Below are positions 55,821 to 64,000 of a stretch of 64,000 bases of DNA, piece after piece. Within the stretch, counting starts at the first letter, position 1, and each line of letters opens with the position of its first letter. This DNA comes from Nocardioides cavernaquae (lineage in GTDB: Bacteria > Actinomycetota > Actinomycetes > Propionibacteriales > Nocardioidaceae): assembly GCF_003600895.1 (NCBI RefSeq), contig NZ_QYRP01000002.1, forward strand, positions 1,922,001 through 1,986,000, in the 5' to 3' direction. Under the pieces are notes generated by a model. It did not search any database. It was given only the letters and a program-made list of their open reading frames with translations, and was not told the DNA's origin. A program made the translations under genes and the position numbers.

Positions 55821-57116
55821 TCAGAGGCGGGCGGCGCCGTCCCAGCCGCCGGTCGGCGAGGCGACGCCGAAGAACTTCGCCACCGTCGGCGCGACGTCGA
55901 TCGTGCTCACCAGCGTCGACCTGGTCGTCGACTTCGGCACCATCGGGCTACCTCCGGAGAGGAAGAACGGGATCGGGTACGTCGCCGGGTGGCCGTGGTT
56001 GCCGGGGATCGGGTTGGACAGGACGTTCGGATCGCTGAAGCGCCAGCCCGCCTTGCACCAGACCAGCACGTCCCCAGCCTCCGCGCCGAGCTTGAGCGAC
56101 GGCGTACCTGCGACGTCGTGGGCCTCGAGCACGCCCGGCTGGGCGAGGGCGATGGCGCGCATCTTCGCGATCGCGGTGGTGCGGTCGCCGGCGGCACCGG
56201 TCCAGTAGAGGAGGTCCGCGCCACCGTTGCCGGCGATCTGGACGTTGCCCTTGAGCAGCGGGTCCGCGTCCAGCTTTCCCTGAAGCGAGATGAGCTGGGT
56301 CGGCAGCGACCAGTCCATCGAGTGGTCCGCGATGAAGAGGACCAGCGAGTCGGCCCACCGGCCGGTGTCCTGCAGGTGGGTGATGAACCGCTTCACCTGG
56401 GCGTCGGTGTCCAGCAGCGCCAGGGTTCGTGCCGCGTGGAGCGTGGTGCCGGTGATGTCGACGTGCCCGAAGCGGTCGATGTCGCCGAGGTTGACGAACA
56501 TGAAGTCCGGGTCGAACGAGTCCACCATCGTGATGGCCGCGTCGATCGTCGCGACATCGGGAGCGTGGCCGGACACCGGGATGATGGGGCCGGGCTTCCA
56601 CTGGTACGACGCACGGGTGCCGAAGATTCCGTAGAGGTACTCCTTCGACAGCACCGTGCCGGTCTTCCTGCCGGCCGCGTTGAGCTGCTCGATGACCGTC
56701 GTCGCGCGCAGGTCCGCCGGCTGGTCCATCGTCCGCACGGCACCGGCCGCGCGGTCGAAGAACGTGTTGGCCGGGACGCCGGAGCGGCTCGGGCGGACGC
56801 CGGTCATCATCATGCAGTGGTTGGGGATCGTCTCCATGACCGGATTCGACGTGGCACGCGGGTAGTGCGTGCCCGCGGCGCGCAGGCTCGCGACGTACGG
56901 CATGCTGCCGCCGCCGATCTCTTCTGGCCGGCACCCGTCGAGTACGACGACGTAGGCCCGCTTCTTGGCGGCGGCTGCTGCGGAGGCCGGTGCGGCACCG
57001 AGGGCCGCGAGTGCGCCGGTGAAGGTGACGACGGCACCGCCGACACCCATGACCTCACGCACGGTGTGCGATGCGGGGAGCGCACGCTCGAAGGCGTTGC
57101 TGGGCAGGTTGCACAT
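55821..57116 (-). CDS. Alkaline-phosphatase-superfamily nucleotide pyrophosphatase/phosphodiesterase
   Basis: A 431-residue exported enzyme of the type I phosphodiesterase family. A signal-like region (about 20-50, Ala-rich) precedes VVVLDGCRPEEI (first metal aspartate) and METIPNHCMMMTGVRPSRSG (nucleophile threonine). Later metal sites lie in GDIDRFGHVD, ADHSMDW and GNHGHP. Its start overlaps the PhoD stop (TGATG), so it is translated with PhoD-2. Together they would release phosphate from organic esters outside the cell. Confidence 0.88.
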   Translation of the reverse strand: MCNLPSNAFERALPASHTVREVMGVGGAVVTFTGALAALGAAPASAAAAAKKRAYVVVLDGCRPEEIGGGSMPYVASLRAAGTHYPRATSNPVMETIPNHCMMMTGVRPSRSGVPANTFFDRAAGAVRTMDQPADLRATTVIEQLNAAGRKTGTVLSKEYLYGIFGTRASYQWKPGPIIPVSGHAPDVATIDAAITMVDSFDPDFMFVNLGDIDRFGHVDITGTTLHAARTLALLDTDAQVKRFITHLQDTGRWADSLVLFIADHSMDWSLPTQLISLQGKLDADPLLKGNVQIAGNGGADLLYWTGAAGDRTTAIAKMRAIALAQPGVLEAHDVAGTPSLKLGAEAGDVLVWCKAGWRFSDPNVLSNPIPGNHGHPATYPIPFFLSGGSPMVPKSTTRSTLVSTIDVAPTVAKFFGVASPTGGWDGAARL

Positions 57117-58831
57117 CAGGCGTTCACCGGCTTCGCGACGGGGCGGACCTTGTTCTCGCCCGCCCGGGTCTCGTACGACGCGGTCCACGCGATGCCGGTG
57201 GCCTTGTCGGCGCGGTCACCGATGACGAACCAGTCCATCTGTGCCCGCGCGGGGGTCAGGTCGAGCACGGAGAACCCGTGGTCGTCGAAGTTGAGGTACT
57301 TGATGTGCAGGTTGTTGGCCTTGATGGCCTCCTCGACGACGATGCTCGCGCTGCGCGAGGGCGCCCCGGTGATGTCCTTGAGGTTGTTCGACGTCACCGA
57401 GGTGCACACGAACTCGACCGCGGCGCTGTCGCCGGTGACGGGGTAGAGCGCCGGGTCGTGGGGCACATCCGCCGCCCAACCCGAGTGGATGTCGCCGGTG
57501 AGGAACAGCGTGTCGCGGACGCCCTGGTCGCGGATGTGCGAGATGAGCTCGCGCCGGTCGTCGGTGTACCCGTCCCACTGATCGGTGTTGTAGGGCATGC
57601 CGTCGCGCGGCAGGATCCCGGTGATGTCGGCGACCGGGTCGGTCAGGTCGTTCGGCAGCGCACCGAGGTCGACGGGCGCGATCATCACCGGGTTCCCGAC
57701 GAGCTTCCACTGCGCACGCCCGGTCTCCAGCGAGCCCTTCAGCCAGTCGAGCTGTGCGCGGCCGGTGATGGTGCGCGCAGGGTCGCTGACCTCGCCCGTG
57801 GCGAGCAGACCGGTCGGGTCACTGGTGACACCGAGCAGGCCGGTGACCTGCCGGTCGCGGTACGTCCGCAGGTCGAGCATGCTCAGCTCGGCGAGCTGGC
57901 CGAAGGCGAGCCGACGGTAGATCTGCGTGCCGTCACCGAGAGCGGCGGTGCCGGAGAGGCGGATCGGCATCCACTCGTCGTACGCCTTCTGGGCGCTGGC
58001 GCGACGCGTCGCCCACGAGCCCTCGACGAGAGGCGTGTGGTTCTCCGCGCCGTCGCGCCAGGCGTCGTTGGTGACCTCGTGGTCGTCCCAGGTCGTGATG
58101 AACGCGTACTTCGCGTGCAGCGTCGCCAGATCGGCGTCCTGCTTGTACTGAGCGTGGCGCTGGCGGTAGTCGGCGAGCGTGACCATCTCGCGCGCCGGCG
58201 AGTGAGGCCGGATGTCGACCTCGTCCTTGCCGTAGCCGTACTGGCCGGGGCCGTACTCGTAGAGGTAGTCACCCAGGTGCAGGATCGCGTGCAGGTCCTC
58301 GCGCGCTGCGAGGTGGCGGTATGCCGAGAACCAGCCAGCCTGCAGGTTGGCGCAGCTCACGACACCGAGCCGCAGGTTCTCCACGCTGCTGCCAGCCGCG
58401 GGCGCCGTACGCGTGCGACCGACCGGGCTGCGCACGCCGCTGTAGCTGAACCGGAAGTAGTACGTCGTCGCGGCGGCGAGGCCGGTCGCGTCCACCTTGA
58501 CCGTGTGGTCGCGGGCCGGGCTGGTCGACTGGTTGCCCGAGGCGACGATGGTCGTGAACGCGGCGTCGCGCGCGACCTGCCAGGTCACCGTGATCGACGG
58601 ACCCACGCCGGAGCCGGGAAGGCTCGTCGCGGTCGGGGTGACGCGGGTCCAGAGGACGACCGCGCCGGGCAGCGGGTCACCGGAGGCGACGCCGTGCTGA
58701 AAGTAGGCGGACGTGGCGGCCGAGGCTGCACCAGTCGTGATGGCCGTGGTGGCGGCGACAGCAGCGGCTGTGGCCGCGGTGCCCTTGATCAGTGCGCGAC
58801 GGCCGAGCTGGCCCGAGTTCGTGGGATTCAC
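57116..58831 (-). CDS. PhoD-family alkaline phosphatase, Tat-exported (second copy)
   Basis: A 571-residue PhoD. The Tat signal region reads LGRRALIKGTAATAAAVAAT with cleavage near GAASAATSA, followed by the PhoD-N domain (FQHGVASGDPLPGAVVLWTR in part). Metal sites include LHLGDYLYEYG, TWDDHEVTNDAW and FLTGDIHSGW. The GTG at 58831 is used; a start further upstream is possible. It shares TGATG with the phosphodiesterase gene downstream. This is longer than the first PhoD (45.6 kb) and more similar to classical PhoD. Confidence 0.92.
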   Translation of the reverse strand: MNPTNSGQLGRRALIKGTAATAAAVAATTAITTGAASAATSAYFQHGVASGDPLPGAVVLWTRVTPTATSLPGSGVGPSITVTWQVARDAAFTTIVASGNQSTSPARDHTVKVDATGLAAATTYYFRFSYSGVRSPVGRTRTAPAAGSSVENLRLGVVSCANLQAGWFSAYRHLAAREDLHAILHLGDYLYEYGPGQYGYGKDEVDIRPHSPAREMVTLADYRQRHAQYKQDADLATLHAKYAFITTWDDHEVTNDAWRDGAENHTPLVEGSWATRRASAQKAYDEWMPIRLSGTAALGDGTQIYRRLAFGQLAELSMLDLRTYRDRQVTGLLGVTSDPTGLLATGEVSDPARTITGRAQLDWLKGSLETGRAQWKLVGNPVMIAPVDLGALPNDLTDPVADITGILPRDGMPYNTDQWDGYTDDRRELISHIRDQGVRDTLFLTGDIHSGWAADVPHDPALYPVTGDSAAVEFVCTSVTSNNLKDITGAPSRSASIVVEEAIKANNLHIKYLNFDDHGFSVLDLTPARAQMDWFVIGDRADKATGIAWTASYETRAGENKVRPVAKPVNA

Positions 58832-58920
58832 ATCAGTTTGAACGGCGTCGCGGGGGATCGGTGACGGGTGCAGGTGTGTGAGCACGCCCCGTTCACCGAA
58901 GGTTCGCCCCGGCGTTGTCC

Positions 58921-58964
58921 GTCGACACGGCGCAAGTTCGGCGTCGACACGGCGCAAGTTCGGC
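58921..58964. repeat. 22-bp repeat family A, site 4 (two identical tandem units)
   Basis: Two identical 22-bp units (58921-58942 and 58943-58964), each opening GTCGACACGGCGCAAGTT. They lie between the M15 peptidase 3' end and the PhoD-2 start. Confidence 0.9.
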
Positions 58965-58970
58965 GATGGC

Positions 58971-59903
58971 TCAGCGGTTGTTGAGGCTGAAGTGGTGCCG
59001 GTCCTTGAGCGAGTTCCAGTAGCCGCCCCACTCCCAGCCGACCGACGCGAACGCGCGGATCACCGGGCCGCCGGTCAGGATCATGCCGGGGCGGACATTC
59101 GTCCGGTCGATGTACGCCGATGCGAGCTCTGGCAGGACCAGGTCGCCCTTCGTGTACGGGTTCTGGAACTGGTTGACGTCCACCGCCAGCCCGTAGGCGT
59201 GCTGGCTGAAGTGGGTTGATCCGACGGAGGGCCGGCACACGAAGGCGCTGGTGTTGTTGCCGTCTCCGGTGGGGGCGGCGTCGAGCTCGTCGCGCCGGGT
59301 CACCCGCATCTCCTCGAGCGGGAACTTGGCGCGCCAGAGCTGCCGAAAGACCTTGACCATGTCCTGTGCCACGTCGGCGTTGACCAGCAGCTCGCCGGTG
59401 TGGCGTGCGCCGTCGAACCCGCGGAAGGCGAGCTGCACCCAGGCCAGGTCGCTCGCCGAGACGGGGCAGCCCTCCACCCAGGTCGAGCGTGCGATCACGT
59501 CGGCGGGGGCCGGACTGACGACGTGCGAGGCGAACCCGTCCCCGGGGAGCATCGGCAACGTGTCGGGCAGTGTGAAGCGGCGATTGCGCAGGACCCGTGG
59601 CGTTGCCTGGATCTCCCCGAAGCCGTCGGCGGTCTCCGGCAGGGGCCGCTTCCCGAGCCAGGCGGGCGCGACAGTGCCCGGCGCAGGCGGTGCGGGTGCC
59701 GATGGCGCTGCCGGTCCGGTCGGTGACGGAGTCGGAGCAGCAGGTGCGCTCGGCGTACCTCCCGTAGCGGGTGCTCCCGGAGATGCGGGCGCGGGCGGCG
59801 GCCCGTCCTCGCGGAGCAGCGGCTCGCACGCGGACAGCGCGGCGCTCAAGGCCAGCGCCGCACACGTGAGGCGGACGGCTCCGAAATGCGAACGACGGGT
59901 CAC
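58971..59903 (-). CDS. M15-type peptidase lipoprotein (D-Ala-D-Ala carboxypeptidase-like)
   Basis: A 310-residue lipoprotein. The lipobox is ALSAC (Cys near residue 26), followed by about 60 residues of Pro/Ala/Ser-rich linker. The C-terminal catalytic domain has zinc ligands in STHFSQHAYGLAVDVNQ and DRHHFSL at the end, as in M15 peptidases (VanY/extensin-like). It should cut peptidoglycan peptides outside the cell. The GTG at 59903 is used. It is 53 bp downstream of lexA's stop on the same strand. Confidence 0.85.
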   Translation of the reverse strand: MTRRSHFGAVRLTCAALALSAALSACEPLLREDGPPPAPASPGAPATGGTPSAPAAPTPSPTGPAAPSAPAPPAPGTVAPAWLGKRPLPETADGFGEIQATPRVLRNRRFTLPDTLPMLPGDGFASHVVSPAPADVIARSTWVEGCPVSASDLAWVQLAFRGFDGARHTGELLVNADVAQDMVKVFRQLWRAKFPLEEMRVTRRDELDAAPTGDGNNTSAFVCRPSVGSTHFSQHAYGLAVDVNQFQNPYTKGDLVLPELASAYIDRTNVRPGMILTGGPVIRAFASVGWEWGGYWNSLKDRHHFSLNNR

Positions 59904-59956
59904 GTCGGCCAGCGTAGGCCTCCGTGACCCGTCGTCCTCCCGACGGTGGGGGAAAA

Positions 59957-60676
59957 TCAGACCCGGCGAAGCACCGCGGTCACGATGCCCAGGATCGAGG
60001 CGTGGGTGCCGTCGATGGGGTCGTAGGCCTCGTTGTGGGGGAGCAGCCACACGTGGCCGTCCTTCTTCTGGAACGTCTTCACCGTCGCCTCGCCGTCGAG
60101 CAGCGCCGCGACCATGTCGCCGTTGTTGGCGGTCGGCTGCTGGCGGATCACGACGTAGTCACCGCTGCAGATCGCCGCGTCGATCATCGAGTCACCCGAG
60201 ACCTCGAGCAGGAAGAGCGTGCCGTCGCCGACCAGGCTCCGCGGCAGCGGGAAGACCTCCTCGATGCGCTCCTCGGCGAGGATCGGGCCGCCCGCCGCGA
60301 TCCGCCCCACGATCGGCACGTAGGTCGCTGCAGGCATCGAGTCGCCGATGCCGGTCTCGTCGTACGACGTCTCGTCGGCCGCGCCGATCGAGCGCCGCGC
60401 CGCGAGCACCTCGGGCAGGAACACCTCGAGCGCGCGCGGACGGTTGGGGTCACGCTTGATGAAGCCCTTCTGCTCGAGCACCTTCAGCTGGTGGGACACC
60501 GAGCTGGAGCTGGTCAGCCCGACCAGGTCGCCGATCTCGCGCATGCTCGGCGGGTAGCCACGGTCCTCGAGGGAGTCGCGGATGACGTTGAGGATGCGCT
60601 GCTGACGCGGAGTCAGCCCGGTCGCATCCGGTGGGCCGTCGGGGAACTCGGAGACCTTGTGCGGAGGAGTCGCCAT
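59957..60676 (-). CDS. lexA: LexA, SOS repressor
   Basis: A 239-residue repressor. The winged helix covers about residues 20-85 ([20 protein letters not shown]). The self-cleavage site is Ala128-Gly129 in GRIAAGG, with Ser163 in SGDSM and Lys200 in TVKTF as the catalytic dyad. An SOS box lies upstream, showing auto-repression. It stands between the M15 peptidase and the LysM gene. Confidence 0.97.
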   Translation of the reverse strand: MATPPHKVSEFPDGPPDATGLTPRQQRILNVIRDSLEDRGYPPSMREIGDLVGLTSSSSVSHQLKVLEQKGFIKRDPNRPRALEVFLPEVLAARRSIGAADETSYDETGIGDSMPAATYVPIVGRIAAGGPILAEERIEEVFPLPRSLVGDGTLFLLEVSGDSMIDAAICSGDYVVIRQQPTANNGDMVAALLDGEATVKTFQKKDGHVWLLPHNEAYDPIDGTHASILGIVTAVLRRV

Positions 60677-60740
60677 CGTCGTGTGCCTTACGTCGTGGGC
60701 TGGGCGGGTGTCTCCAACGTATCCGGATTCACGCGGGTGT

Positions 60741-60756
60741 TCAAACACCTGTTCGA
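60741..60756. promoter_or_regulatory. SOS box of lexA
   Basis: TCAAACACCTGTTCGA matches the actinobacterial LexA site TCGAAC-N4-GTTCGA with one mismatch. It lies about 65 bp upstream of the lexA start. Confidence 0.8.
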
Positions 60757-61134
60757 ACGGCGTGTCGGGGCGGGGTGGGGATCTTGGGCTGCGTTGGGTG
60801 TGGCTGGGGCGGCTCCTGCGCGGCAACGCCGTCGCTGTCGGCGCGGCAGACTCAGCCGCCCACTCGCGCGCTCTGGCCGCAGCCGACTTTTACGCTCCGT
60901 GCGCCGTCGCGCATCCGCCGCGCGCCGGCGACCCAGCCCGCCCGCGTCCCCGCCACCGTGTGCCGCAGCCGCCCCGGCCATCCAACGAAGCGCCGTGTCG
61001 ACGGAAAATGCGAAACGGGGGCGGAGCCCAAGTGGACTCCGCCCCCGTGTCTTCCCCATCTCACGCACCGGGGTCGAAGCGGCGCGCAAGAACTTGCCGC
61101 GGCGGAGTCACCAGCGCCCCGCCGCGCGTCTGTG
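60757..61134. other. 378-bp gap between lexA control region and LysM gene, with terminator
   Basis: No convincing gene seen; the segment is unusually GC-rich with dense CG-rich motifs. It contains a partial family A unit (60981-61002) and a perfect 12-bp hairpin (ACGGGGGCGGAG at 61015-61026 with its complement at 61037-61048, loop of 10). The hairpin is a good terminator for the LysM gene, 86 bp after its stop. Confidence 0.55.
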
Positions 61135-61497
61135 TCAGCCGACCGGAACGAAGAGCTCCTGGCCGGCGTAGAGCATCGGCTCGTCGAGGGCGTTGAGCTT
61201 CTCGATGGAGTCGATCATGGCGCGGACCTCGCCGTCGTCGGCGCGGTCGGCCGCGATCTGCCAGAGCGTCTGGCCGGGGGTGACCACGATGCGCTCGGTG
61301 GCGAGCGGGGCGCCGCCCTGCTCGGAGTTGGCGCTGGACCCACTGGCCAGCACGAAGGCGACGGTGGCGGCGAACAGCAGCGCCAGCACGAAGACCGTCA
61401 GGCGACCGCGTCGGGTGAGCCGCAGCTGCGGGGCAGCGGGGCGGGCGACGCGGACGGGACGGGCGGCGTACGTGGGGGAGAAGCTGATCGTGCTCAT
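61135..61497 (-). CDS. LysM membrane protein, probable SOS cell-division suppressor (DivS/Rv2719c-like)
   Basis: A 120-residue protein with a short cytoplasmic N-terminus (about 35 residues), one membrane span (about 33-52) and an extracellular LysM domain (about 68-118, VVTPGQTLWQIAADRADDGE). Layout and place next to lexA fit the cell-division suppressors that actinobacteria induce in the SOS response. Upstream lie several SOS boxes. It would bind the wall and delay septation during DNA damage. Whether it also has hydrolase activity is unknown. Confidence 0.8.
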   Translation of the reverse strand: MSTISFSPTYAARPVRVARPAAPQLRLTRRGRLTVFVLALLFAATVAFVLASGSSANSEQGGAPLATERIVVTPGQTLWQIAADRADDGEVRAMIDSIEKLNALDEPMLYAGQELFVPVG

Positions 61498-61591
61498 CGT
61501 GGACCTCCGGGGAAGAGTCGGTCGGGGTGACGAGCGAATGTCTACAGACGACCACCGACAACCTTCGCCGGAGCTGGCCCTCGATCAGACG

Positions 61592-61655
61592 TTCGATCGA
61601 ACACATGTACGAAGTTAGATCATGTGTTCGAACGATGCAAGCACTTGTTCGAAAA
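61592..61655. promoter_or_regulatory. Clustered SOS boxes upstream of the LysM gene
   Basis: TCGAACACATGTACGA (61598-61613) differs from the LexA consensus at one base. Two weaker copies end in TGTTCGA at 61632 and 61653, and a GTTCGATCGAAC dyad spans 61592-61603. The strong site lies about 100 bp before the LysM start, so this is a multi-site LexA region. Confidence 0.75.
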
Positions 61656-61732
61656 AAGATTCGACCGTGTCGAAGGCCACTCGAGCGACACGAGCCCGAC
61701 ACCCCCGGAGGGCCAAAGCGGAACGGCAGGCC

Positions 61733-62404
61733 TCAGGCGCGGGTGGCGGCCTCTGCCAGCAGGAACTGCGCGCCGGTGTAGGTCGCCATGACCGCTCCTT
61801 CGAGCGCGGGCGGCGGGTCGCTGAGCACGAACTTCCGCAGGCCGAGCAACGAGTCCGACGTCAGGAAGGCCAGGCCGCCGAGCCCGGCCAGCGCCCGGGC
61901 GGAGGGGCGGATCGAGGGGGAGAGGTGGCCGGACGCGATCGCCATCGACGTCAGCGACAACGAGTACGCCGCGACCGCAGCGCCCTGCGCCGGGTCACGC
62001 CGACCTGCGCGCACCGCATTGACCGGCGCCGCCACTGCCCACAGCACAGCGAGCGCGCGGGTCCTCCGCGACGCGAAGAGCGGCGAGGTGGAGCGCTGCG
62101 CCATGAACCCGGCCACGTAGGAGGCGTGGCCGACCGCGAACGCCGCCGACCCCACGAAGAACGGCCGGCGCGCTTCGGAGAGCAGCGCGACGTCGCCGAC
62201 GAACCCACAGGCCTCGGCGATCACCACCGGCGCGGTGAGCCCGGTTCGACCAGAAGCGAGAACCGACGAAGCCAGCACCGGCATCAGCAGGGGCTTCGTG
62301 ACGAAGCGGGCGCGGTGCGCCAGCGGACTGGCCGACGCCGACAATCCCGTGTCGAGGGCGGCCAGTCCGAGGTAGGCGAGCTTGCGTCGGGTCGAGGTGC
62401 GCAC
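61733..62404 (-). CDS. YhhN/TMEM86-like membrane protein (lysoplasmalogenase family)
   Basis: A 223-residue, multi-span protein. FVTKPLLMPVLAS, EACGFVGDVALLSEA and FVGSAAFAVGHASYVAGF match the YhhN family pattern (KPL, GDV, GH..Y). Members hydrolyse lysoplasmalogens in animals, but the bacterial role is not established. The GTG at 62404 is used. It is upstream of the SOS-box region on the same strand as the LysM gene. Confidence 0.8.
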   Translation of the reverse strand: MRTSTRRKLAYLGLAALDTGLSASASPLAHRARFVTKPLLMPVLASSVLASGRTGLTAPVVIAEACGFVGDVALLSEARRPFFVGSAAFAVGHASYVAGFMAQRSTSPLFASRRTRALAVLWAVAAPVNAVRAGRRDPAQGAAVAAYSLSLTSMAIASGHLSPSIRPSARALAGLGGLAFLTSDSLLGLRKFVLSDPPPALEGAVMATYTGAQFLLAEAATRA

Positions 62405-62433
62405 CCACGCAATCTAGGGCAGCGCCGACAGGC

Positions 62434-63042
62434 TCACGAGTGCTTTGCGAACCAGGGCCGGTGCAGGTCGGAGTACTGCGCGTCGCCGACCGCCGACTGC
62501 CAGTCCGCGGCGACGTCCGCCGGCATCTCGAGCTGCTCGCCACGACGTGCCGCAGCCTCGTCGGTGAACGCGATCGTCTCGGTGTAGCTGCCGTCGTCCT
62601 CGATGAGCAGCGTCGCGCCGACGATCTCGGGCCGCGCCTGGTGCAGCATCGCGGTCATCTCCTGGTCGGCCACCATGTTGCGCAGCCGGTCGGGGTTGCT
62701 CGCGCGCCCGCGGATCACCTGCACGAACTGGGCGTCGCCAGATGCGTCGAACGCGCCGTCGAGCATGATCGTCACGTCTTCGGACTGGTGGATCTCCGGG
62801 GTGGCGTCGAAGCACAGAAGTGCTCCGGCCCAGTGCGCCCCGGCGTCCGCGGACGCGCAGCACGCGTCGTACGCCTTCTGTGAGCTGAATCGGACGATGC
62901 CCACGAACTGGTCGTCGTCGGTGAACCCGTAGGTCCCGCCGAGCCAGCCGTCGCGCATCGCCATGTCGGCGCACCAGTCGTCGACGACCGCGCGCATCTC
63001 GTCCTGCCGGGCACAAGCTCCGGTCACCATCTGCATGAACAC
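62434..63042 (-). CDS. Hypothetical protein with dimeric alpha/beta-barrel-like layout
   Basis: A 202-residue soluble protein with two similar halves (about 1-90 and 105-190), each ending in strand-helix patterns such as WLGGTYGFTDDDQFVGIVRFSS and ATLLIEDDGSYTETIAFTDE. This resembles a tandem ferredoxin-like or ABM-type barrel, but I do not recognise the family. GGGAGG lies 6 bp upstream of the GTG at 63042; two in-frame ATGs follow closely. It is 29 bp upstream of the YhhN-like gene. Confidence 0.65.
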   Translation of the reverse strand: MFMQMVTGACARQDEMRAVVDDWCADMAMRDGWLGGTYGFTDDDQFVGIVRFSSQKAYDACCASADAGAHWAGALLCFDATPEIHQSEDVTIMLDGAFDASGDAQFVQVIRGRASNPDRLRNMVADQEMTAMLHQARPEIVGATLLIEDDGSYTETIAFTDEAAARRGEQLEMPADVAADWQSAVGDAQYSDLHRPWFAKHS

Positions 63043-63176
63043 CGCTGGCCTCCCAAGGTCATTGAGCAGGCCGCTTCGGCCCTGATGCCGAAGTGGTCTG
63101 GGGTCCGGCTCTCGACGCTATGCCTGCGGTCGCCGACACGCCAGACCCGGCAGCACGAGTACGCCGCGTACTGGGG

Positions 63177-63608
63177 TCAGCGGGCAGGTGCCGCGATGAG
63201 CCGGTCGACCGAGAGCCGACCTGCTCCGAGCAGGGCGAGCGGGGCGAGGGCGGCGATCAGCAGCAGCACGAGCTCCACGCCACCGGCGGCGACGAAGAGG
63301 CCGTTGCCCGCGTGCACGAAGGCGATCGCGCCGATCATGTTGGCGATGCCGATGAGCGCGACGACCGGGGTGAGTACGCCAAAGAGCAGGGCGATGCCGC
63401 CGCCGATCTCGGTGATGATCAGCCACCAGGCAGCGATGCCGGCGAGCGGGACGCCCGCGTCGCCGAGGAATGCCTCGGTGCCGGCCGGCGTGAACTCGTC
63501 GAGCTTCTGCCAGCCGTGGGCGATGAGCACGATGCCGGCGATCACGCGGAGTGCGAGCAGCGCCAGATCGGTGCCGCCGGGGATGGTGGGGTGGAGCAGG
63601 GTACGCAT
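63177..63608 (-). CDS. DoxX-family membrane protein
   Basis: A 143-residue protein with four hydrophobic segments; LRVIAGIVLIAHGWQKL and FLGDAGVPLAGIAAWWLIITEI are typical of DoxX. Members act in redox or thiol homeostasis. A MarR-type palindrome lies just upstream. GGGAGG precedes the ATG at 63608. Confidence 0.88.
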   Translation of the reverse strand: MRTLLHPTIPGGTDLALLALRVIAGIVLIAHGWQKLDEFTPAGTEAFLGDAGVPLAGIAAWWLIITEIGGGIALLFGVLTPVVALIGIANMIGAIAFVHAGNGLFVAAGGVELVLLLIAALAPLALLGAGRLSVDRLIAAPAR

Positions 63609-63623
63609 TGGAGGAACCTCCCG

Positions 63624-63647
63624 AGTTGGTTGAACTGTCAACCAACT
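63624..63647. promoter_or_regulatory. MarR-type operator of the DoxX gene
   Basis: AGTTGGTTGA (63624-63633) and its exact complement (63638-63647) enclose four bases. The TTGA/TCAA core with 10-bp arms is the pattern bound by MarR or PadR-type repressors that often control doxX genes. It lies 16 bp from the ATG, where it would block transcription. Confidence 0.7.
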
Positions 63648-63700
63648 GTGGCAGGGCAACCCAAGACGAACCTGAGAGCCCGGCTGCTTCTCGGAGCTGC

Positions 63701-64000
63701 TCAGCGCAGGGCGCGACGCCCGCCCGGCACGCGCTCCGCCGGGGGAGTGGAGGCGGCGGGCTGCTCGTCGGCGGGAGGCGTGACCAAGCCGAGCGAGATG
63801 AGGGCGCGCATGCCCAGCATCAGCCCGGCGAAGAGGCAGCAGGCCGCGCCGATGCAGGCGACGAACAGGAAGAGCCAGGCGATGCCACGCCCCTCGCGGG
63901 CGGTGCCGCCGAAGTCGATCGCGGCGAAGACGAGGTAGCCCCAGGCCACGACGCAGAACGTGACGCCGACGGCGTACACGCCCACGCGGGGGTCGATCCG
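63701..64000 (-). CDS. Membrane protein of unknown function (5' end outside window)
   Basis: The reading frame is open to the end of the window and reads RIDPRVGVYAVGVTFCVVAW there. Two hydrophobic segments (about 7-28 and 42-66 of the visible part) and a Pro/Ala-rich C-terminal tail are seen. GTG codons near 63985 could be starts, but the frame may begin outside. No family recognised. Confidence 0.6.
   Translation of the reverse strand, partial: RIDPRVGVYAVGVTFCVVAWGYLVFAAIDFGGTAREGRGIAWLFLFVACIGAACCLFAGLMLGMRALISLGLVTPPADEQPAASTPPAERVPGGRRALR

Noticed and set aside
60757..61134. Protein-coding gene in the lexA-LysM gap
   Set aside because: Frames here are Arg/Ala/Pro-rich with no family similarity and no ribosome site, and a terminator and partial repeat occupy the region.

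Overview
The window is high-GC actinobacterial chromosome, most like Nocardioides or another Nocardioidaceae. This rests on gene content and order: rpfB, rsmA, ispE and an ABC-F gene in series; gluABCD beside miaB, miaA, dapF and hflX; lexA next to a LysM gene with actinobacterial SOS boxes; frequent GTG starts; ATGA overlaps. No tRNA, rRNA, CRISPR, prophage or insertion sequence was seen.

Positions 1-21,117 form a C1/autotrophy block. A two-component pair (1-1387) is followed by cbbR with a class I aldolase and, divergently, cbbLSX: red-type form I RuBisCO with its CbbX activase. Next come moaA, moaD and moaE (molybdenum cofactor), then an operon of a YdeP-like molybdopterin oxidoreductase, an MFS transporter and fdhD. 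Facing it is a tightly coupled NAD-dependent formate dehydrogenase set, fdsG-fdsB-fdsA-fdsD. Upstream of that lie an oxalate/formate-type MFS transporter with a 42-residue companion and a LysR regulator. Read together, formate enters, is oxidised to CO2 with NADH made by FdsGBA, and CO2 is fixed by RuBisCO. Phosphoribulokinase is not in the window and would have to be elsewhere.

Positions 21,202-64,000 are mainly core and cell-envelope genes: a lipoprotein, a protein mannosyltransferase, rsmI, tatD, rpfB, a desaturase, rsmA-ispE, an ABC-F ATPase, MarR plus a second desaturase, gluABCD, miaB, a DUF559-type protein, two MT0933-like proteins, miaA, a reductase, dapF, two Tat-exported PhoD phosphatases, ppk2, a small rpf gene behind a c-di-AMP riboswitch, hflX, DUF2207-lemA, a DinG-like helicase, an M15 peptidase, lexA, a LysM SOS gene, a YhhN-like protein and DoxX.

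The least expected signal is in the gaps. Two related families of 22-bp units recur as tandem or head-to-head arrays in at least eight intergenic sites from 24.17 kb onward, and none was seen in the first 24 kb. A third hairpin repeat flanks the DUF559-type gene and shows a compensatory base change. These repeats and the formate-plus-RuBisCO block are the main points to follow up.
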